A model generated the notes under the pieces. That model saw only the letters and a list, made by a program, of their open reading frames with translations, was not told the DNA's origin and did not search any database. From positions 65,204 through 129,203 of the forward strand of contig NZ_DF967966.1 in assembly GCF_001050195.2 (NCBI RefSeq): DNA of 64,000 bases. Reading direction: 5' to 3'. The translations under genes and the position numbers were made by a program. Positions 61,512 through 64,000 of this stretch are shown here, piece after piece. The DNA is from Anaerolinea thermolimosa. Its GTDB lineage: Bacteria; Chloroflexota; Anaerolineae; Anaerolineales; Anaerolineaceae. Numbering within the stretch: the stretch's first letter is position 1; the number at the start of each line of letters is the position of its first letter.

Positions 61512-61769
61512 AAAAATTACCTGTTTTCTCGATCTTGATTGTTCCACCGGCAAGTATACGCGGTCAGGAGGGGTTTTTCAAATCATCCAGAGAAAGAGTT
61601 TTTTAATCTGGAGGATGAAGGTCATCGTACCGGTAAACCGGTTGCCCACGGACGGCTTTTCCTGCCCTGCCCGGACACCAGTCAATGCCGGTGAAGCGTG
61701 AAATTCATGGGATAGAATTTTCGGCAGGATTAGGTCAGATCGGGTACAATCAGGGGCTGGGTTTCCGGC
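61512..61769. other. Divergent intergenic region between two MFS genes
   Basis: This 258-bp gap contains an imperfect inverted repeat (TCATCCAGA near 61584 with TCTGGAGGATGA near 61609) and TACAAT at 61745-61750, 20 bp before the plus-strand ATG. Nothing else is recognisable. Confidence 0.4.
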
Positions 61770-62933
61770 ATGGCATCTTTTTCGCTCCCATTTACCCGCA
61801 CACGCACTACCTGGCTTGGGTATTTTCTCCTCGGCTATCATACGCTGCTTCAGGCGCTGGTAAGTGCAGTGGTTCCCTTCCTGCGCAGTGAATTGCAATT
61901 GAATTACACCCGGGCCAGTCTTTACATGAGTGCCAACGCGCTCGGTATGGTGCTGGCAGGCATCACAGGCGCGCGGCTGGCTGATCGTCTGGGAAGGCGA
62001 ACGGCGCTGTGGGGAGCGGCTGGCGGCACGGTGCTGGGACTGCTGGCCCTCACCCTGGGGCAGGCGCAGGCCATGACCCTGGCGGGAGCGCTGGGGTGTG
62101 GTTTTGCTGGCAGTCTGTGTATGGTTATGGTGCAGGCCATCCTCTCGGATGAGCATGGCGAGCGTCGTTCGGTGGCCTTGAGTGAGGCCAATGTGGCCGC
62201 GGGTCTGGGTTCTCTGGTTGCACCCCTGCTGGCCAGTGGTGCGGTGGCCGCAGGCCTGGGCTGGCGTGCCGCTCCAGGGTTATTGCCCGGCCTGTTAATC
62301 GTGGCGGGGTTGAGCTTCGGGCGGGCACCCATCCCCACCCCGGTTTCTGCGGGCGGTGTTCACCCTGAGCCTCAGCGACTGGGGCGGGTTTTCTGGATGC
62401 TCTGGGGGGTGCTTTTCCTCTCGGTGAGTGTGGAGTGGGGGGTTATTTTCTGGAGCGCCGATTTTCTGGAAAAGATTGCTGGCTTTCCACGTGCGGTTTC
62501 TGTATCGCTGCTGGGGGTGTACTTTGTGGCCGCGGTGCTGGGCAGGTTCCTGGCCAGCCGGCTGGTACGGCGGTGGGAAGCCTCTTCTCTTTTGTTTGGA
62601 GCCATGAGCCTGGCGGCGCTGGGGATTCTGACCGTGTGGCTTGCACCGTGGCCGTTGATTCGCCTGGTGGGGTTGTTTCTCTGCGGGCTGGGCACGGGCA
62701 ACCTTTTCCCTCTCGGAGTGATCGAGACGGTGAGCGCGGCTTCACGGGCGGCCAACCTGGCCAGCTCGCGCGCTACTCTGGCGGCTGGTCTGGCCATCTT
62801 TTGTTCCCCGTTGATTCTGGGGCTGGCGGCGGATGAGGTGGGCATTCGCCTGGCTTTCGGGCTGACGTTACCCCTCCTGGTTCTGGCGGCGGCCCTGGCA
62901 TTCTGGGCTTTTCGGCAGCGCGGTGATTGCTGA
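61770..62933 (+). CDS. Major facilitator superfamily transporter
   Basis: The protein is 387 residues with about 12 helices. The MFS signature between helices 2 and 3 reads GARLADRLGRRTALWG. Alanine- and glycine-rich helices follow (AGALGCGFAGSLCMVM), and an equivalent second half begins near residue 205. The substrate cannot be inferred. The ATG at 61770 is about 13 nt from the predicted transcription start and lacks a strong ribosome-binding site, so the transcript may be nearly leaderless. It ends 15 bp from the convergent ROK kinase gene. Confidence 0.88.
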   Translation: MASFSLPFTRTRTTWLGYFLLGYHTLLQALVSAVVPFLRSELQLNYTRASLYMSANALGMVLAGITGARLADRLGRRTALWGAAGGTVLGLLALTLGQAQAMTLAGALGCGFAGSLCMVMVQAILSDEHGERRSVALSEANVAAGLGSLVAPLLASGAVAAGLGWRAAPGLLPGLLIVAGLSFGRAPIPTPVSAGGVHPEPQRLGRVFWMLWGVLFLSVSVEWGVIFWSADFLEKIAGFPRAVSVSLLGVYFVAAVLGRFLASRLVRRWEASSLLFGAMSLAALGILTVWLAPWPLIRLVGLFLCGLGTGNLFPLGVIETVSAASRAANLASSRATLAAGLAIFCSPLILGLAADEVGIRLAFGLTLPLLVLAAALAFWAFRQRGDC

Positions 62934-62948
62934 CCCTTCCCGGAAGAT

Positions 62949-63890
62949 TCAATGCGAGTCAGCCTCGCAGCGGCTCCACCACACCCGGGCCGCGCCCAGC
63001 AGGCCGGCCTGCCCGCCCAGCCGGGCGCGTTCCAGGCGCACCTGCGTATGGGGTACCATACGGCAATTTTCGTGAATGGCTGCCTTCACCGTGGCGGCGA
63101 AATCATCCCAGCGCTCCATCAGCCCTCCGGCCAGGCCGATAACCTCCGGGCAGAACATCGTGATGAGGTTTGAGATGCCCAGCCCGAGGAAGTGCGCGGT
63201 GCGCTCAATGGCCTCGCGTGCCTGCGGGTTGCCGGCATCGGCGGCGGCAAAAATCCGTCGGCCATCCCACCAGGATTCTTGCGGGTGGTTCTGGTTGAAC
63301 CAGGTTTCCAGAGCCGGGCCGCTGGCGTAGGCTTCCCAGCAACCGTGTGCCCCGCAGGTGCAGGGGGTGCCCTGCGGCACCAGGATGAAATGCCCGATTT
63401 CGGGGTGGGCGCCGCCTGCTCCGCGGTAGAGGTGGCCATCGACAATCAACCCGCCGCCGATGCCCGTGCCCACGGCTACAAGCAGAAAACTTCCCGCCCC
63501 TTTGCCCACCCCAAAGGCGGCCTCGCCGAGGGCGGTGGCGTCAGCATCGTTTTCTACCACGGCCTGCAGGCCGGTGGCGGCGGTGAGTGCGGCCGTGAGG
63601 GGTTTACCCTGCCAGCCAGGCAGGAGATTGACCTCGCCGAGCACCCCGGTGAAAGGGTCAACCGGGCCGGTGCACCCGATGCCGATGCCCGCCGGGCGGA
63701 TGGATAACTGCTGGGTGCAGTGCTGGAGCATGGCGGCCATCCGGTAGATGGCGGCCTCGAACCCGGCCTGAGGCTCGGTGGGGGCCGTCTCAGAGACGAG
63801 GATACGCCCGTCTTTTGAGACGAGTCCCACGGCAATTTTGGTCCCGCCGATATCTATGGCGGCGGCAATTTCTTGCGACTCGTTCAACAT
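62949..63890 (-). CDS. ROK-family sugar kinase (glucokinase-like)
   Basis: The protein is 313 residues. The ATP-binding loop AIDIGGTKIAVGLV opens the protein. The catalytic region has VVENDADATALGE and VAVGTGIGGGLI. The ROK zinc motif reads GTPCTCGAHGCWEAYASG. It phosphorylates glucose or a related sugar at the 6-position in the cytoplasm, which fits the glycosidases and sugar importer in the window. The ATG at 63890 is chosen because the ATPase domain begins there and AGGGG lies about 11 bases upstream; the longer frame has no domain features. Confidence 0.93.
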   Translation of the reverse strand: MLNESQEIAAAIDIGGTKIAVGLVSKDGRILVSETAPTEPQAGFEAAIYRMAAMLQHCTQQLSIRPAGIGIGCTGPVDPFTGVLGEVNLLPGWQGKPLTAALTAATGLQAVVENDADATALGEAAFGVGKGAGSFLLVAVGTGIGGGLIVDGHLYRGAGGAHPEIGHFILVPQGTPCTCGAHGCWEAYASGPALETWFNQNHPQESWWDGRRIFAAADAGNPQAREAIERTAHFLGLGISNLITMFCPEVIGLAGGLMERWDDFAATVKAAIHENCRMVPHTQVRLERARLGGQAGLLGAARVWWSRCEADSH

Positions 63891-63967
63891 GCGCGGTTCA
63901 CCCCTGATTTGAAAAATATTTAACGTGAATTCGGGATAAGACGAGGATCTCCAAAGGGAGTAAACTT

Positions 63968-64000
63968 TTGTCACCACAACAGAAGTCGAAACCCAAGGAG
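63968..64000 (+). CDS. Possible start of a gene running off the right edge
   Basis: TTG at 63968 follows AAAGGGAG at about 8-9 bases and opens an 11-codon frame (LSPQQKSKPKE) to the window end. It is too short to identify and may be chance. Confidence 0.25.
   Translation, partial: MSPQQKSKPKE

Overview
The window looks like chromosomal DNA from a Chloroflexi bacterium of the class Anaerolineae. This is inferred from gene content, because no rRNA or other marker gene was seen. The indicators are many Thr/Pro-linker lipoproteins, an NBR1-type Ig-like lipoprotein, LysM lipoproteins, a DUF5107-TPR protein, a lone Flp-type pilin, ADP-ribosylglycohydrolase-family proteins beside a sugar ABC transporter, and a high-GC background. 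One segment (about 25,290-27,880) is strikingly AT-rich and looks foreign.

Layout. 1-5,900: the tail of a probable L-serine dehydratase, two lipoproteins (NBR1-Ig and LysM), a small membrane protein, a Nudix hydrolase, a GH36-like protein and a cytochrome-b561-like membrane protein. 5,900-14,400: a minus-strand cluster of DUF5107-TPR protein, small-molecule kinase and GH5, divergent from a GH13 lipoprotein and a tandem-domain lipoprotein. 14,400-23,800: minus-strand housekeeping genes (ABC-F ATPase, phosphoribosyltransferase, PriA, CorC-like protein, MEMO-like protein, M23/LysM peptidase, NrtR-like regulator). 23,900-25,300: a CBM9-like lipoprotein gene split by an 85-bp tandem duplication, then DUF952. 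25,300-27,900: the AT-rich island with a GT-C-like membrane protein. 27,900-36,700: an ABC sugar importer and LacI repressor flanked by two paralogous ADP-ribosylglycohydrolase/beta-sandwich proteins. 36,750-39,400: a CHAT protease coupled to a coiled-coil membrane protein. 39,400-50,600: diguanylate cyclase, M23-like lipoprotein, RraA-like protein, aldo/keto reductase, M1 peptidase lipoprotein, Flp pilin, SDR and SWIM-SNF2 helicase. 50,600-54,760: a YtrA-type GntR / SPFH / SdpI-like / ABC exporter operon containing two parS sites. 54,890-64,000: a WYL regulator divergent from a GyrI-like protein, an orphan PPDK ATP-grasp protein directly behind dnaN, a PucC-like MFS protein, a second MFS protein and a ROK sugar kinase.

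How it fits together. The window mixes saccharide scavenging (GH13, GH5, GH36, ABC importer, ROK kinase, LacI) with envelope functions and replication/segregation elements (dnaN, priA, parS). Two parS-like sites about 6 kb from dnaN suggest an origin-proximal position. The most unusual locus is the LacI-ABC importer with two ADP-ribosylglycohydrolase paralogues. No classical glycosidase or dedicated transporter ATPase is next to it, so the paralogues are the natural candidates for processing the imported substrate.

Limits: everything here was read by eye. Family calls rest on motifs, not searches. Start codons were moved from the longest frame where a Shine-Dalgarno site or signal peptide argued for it.
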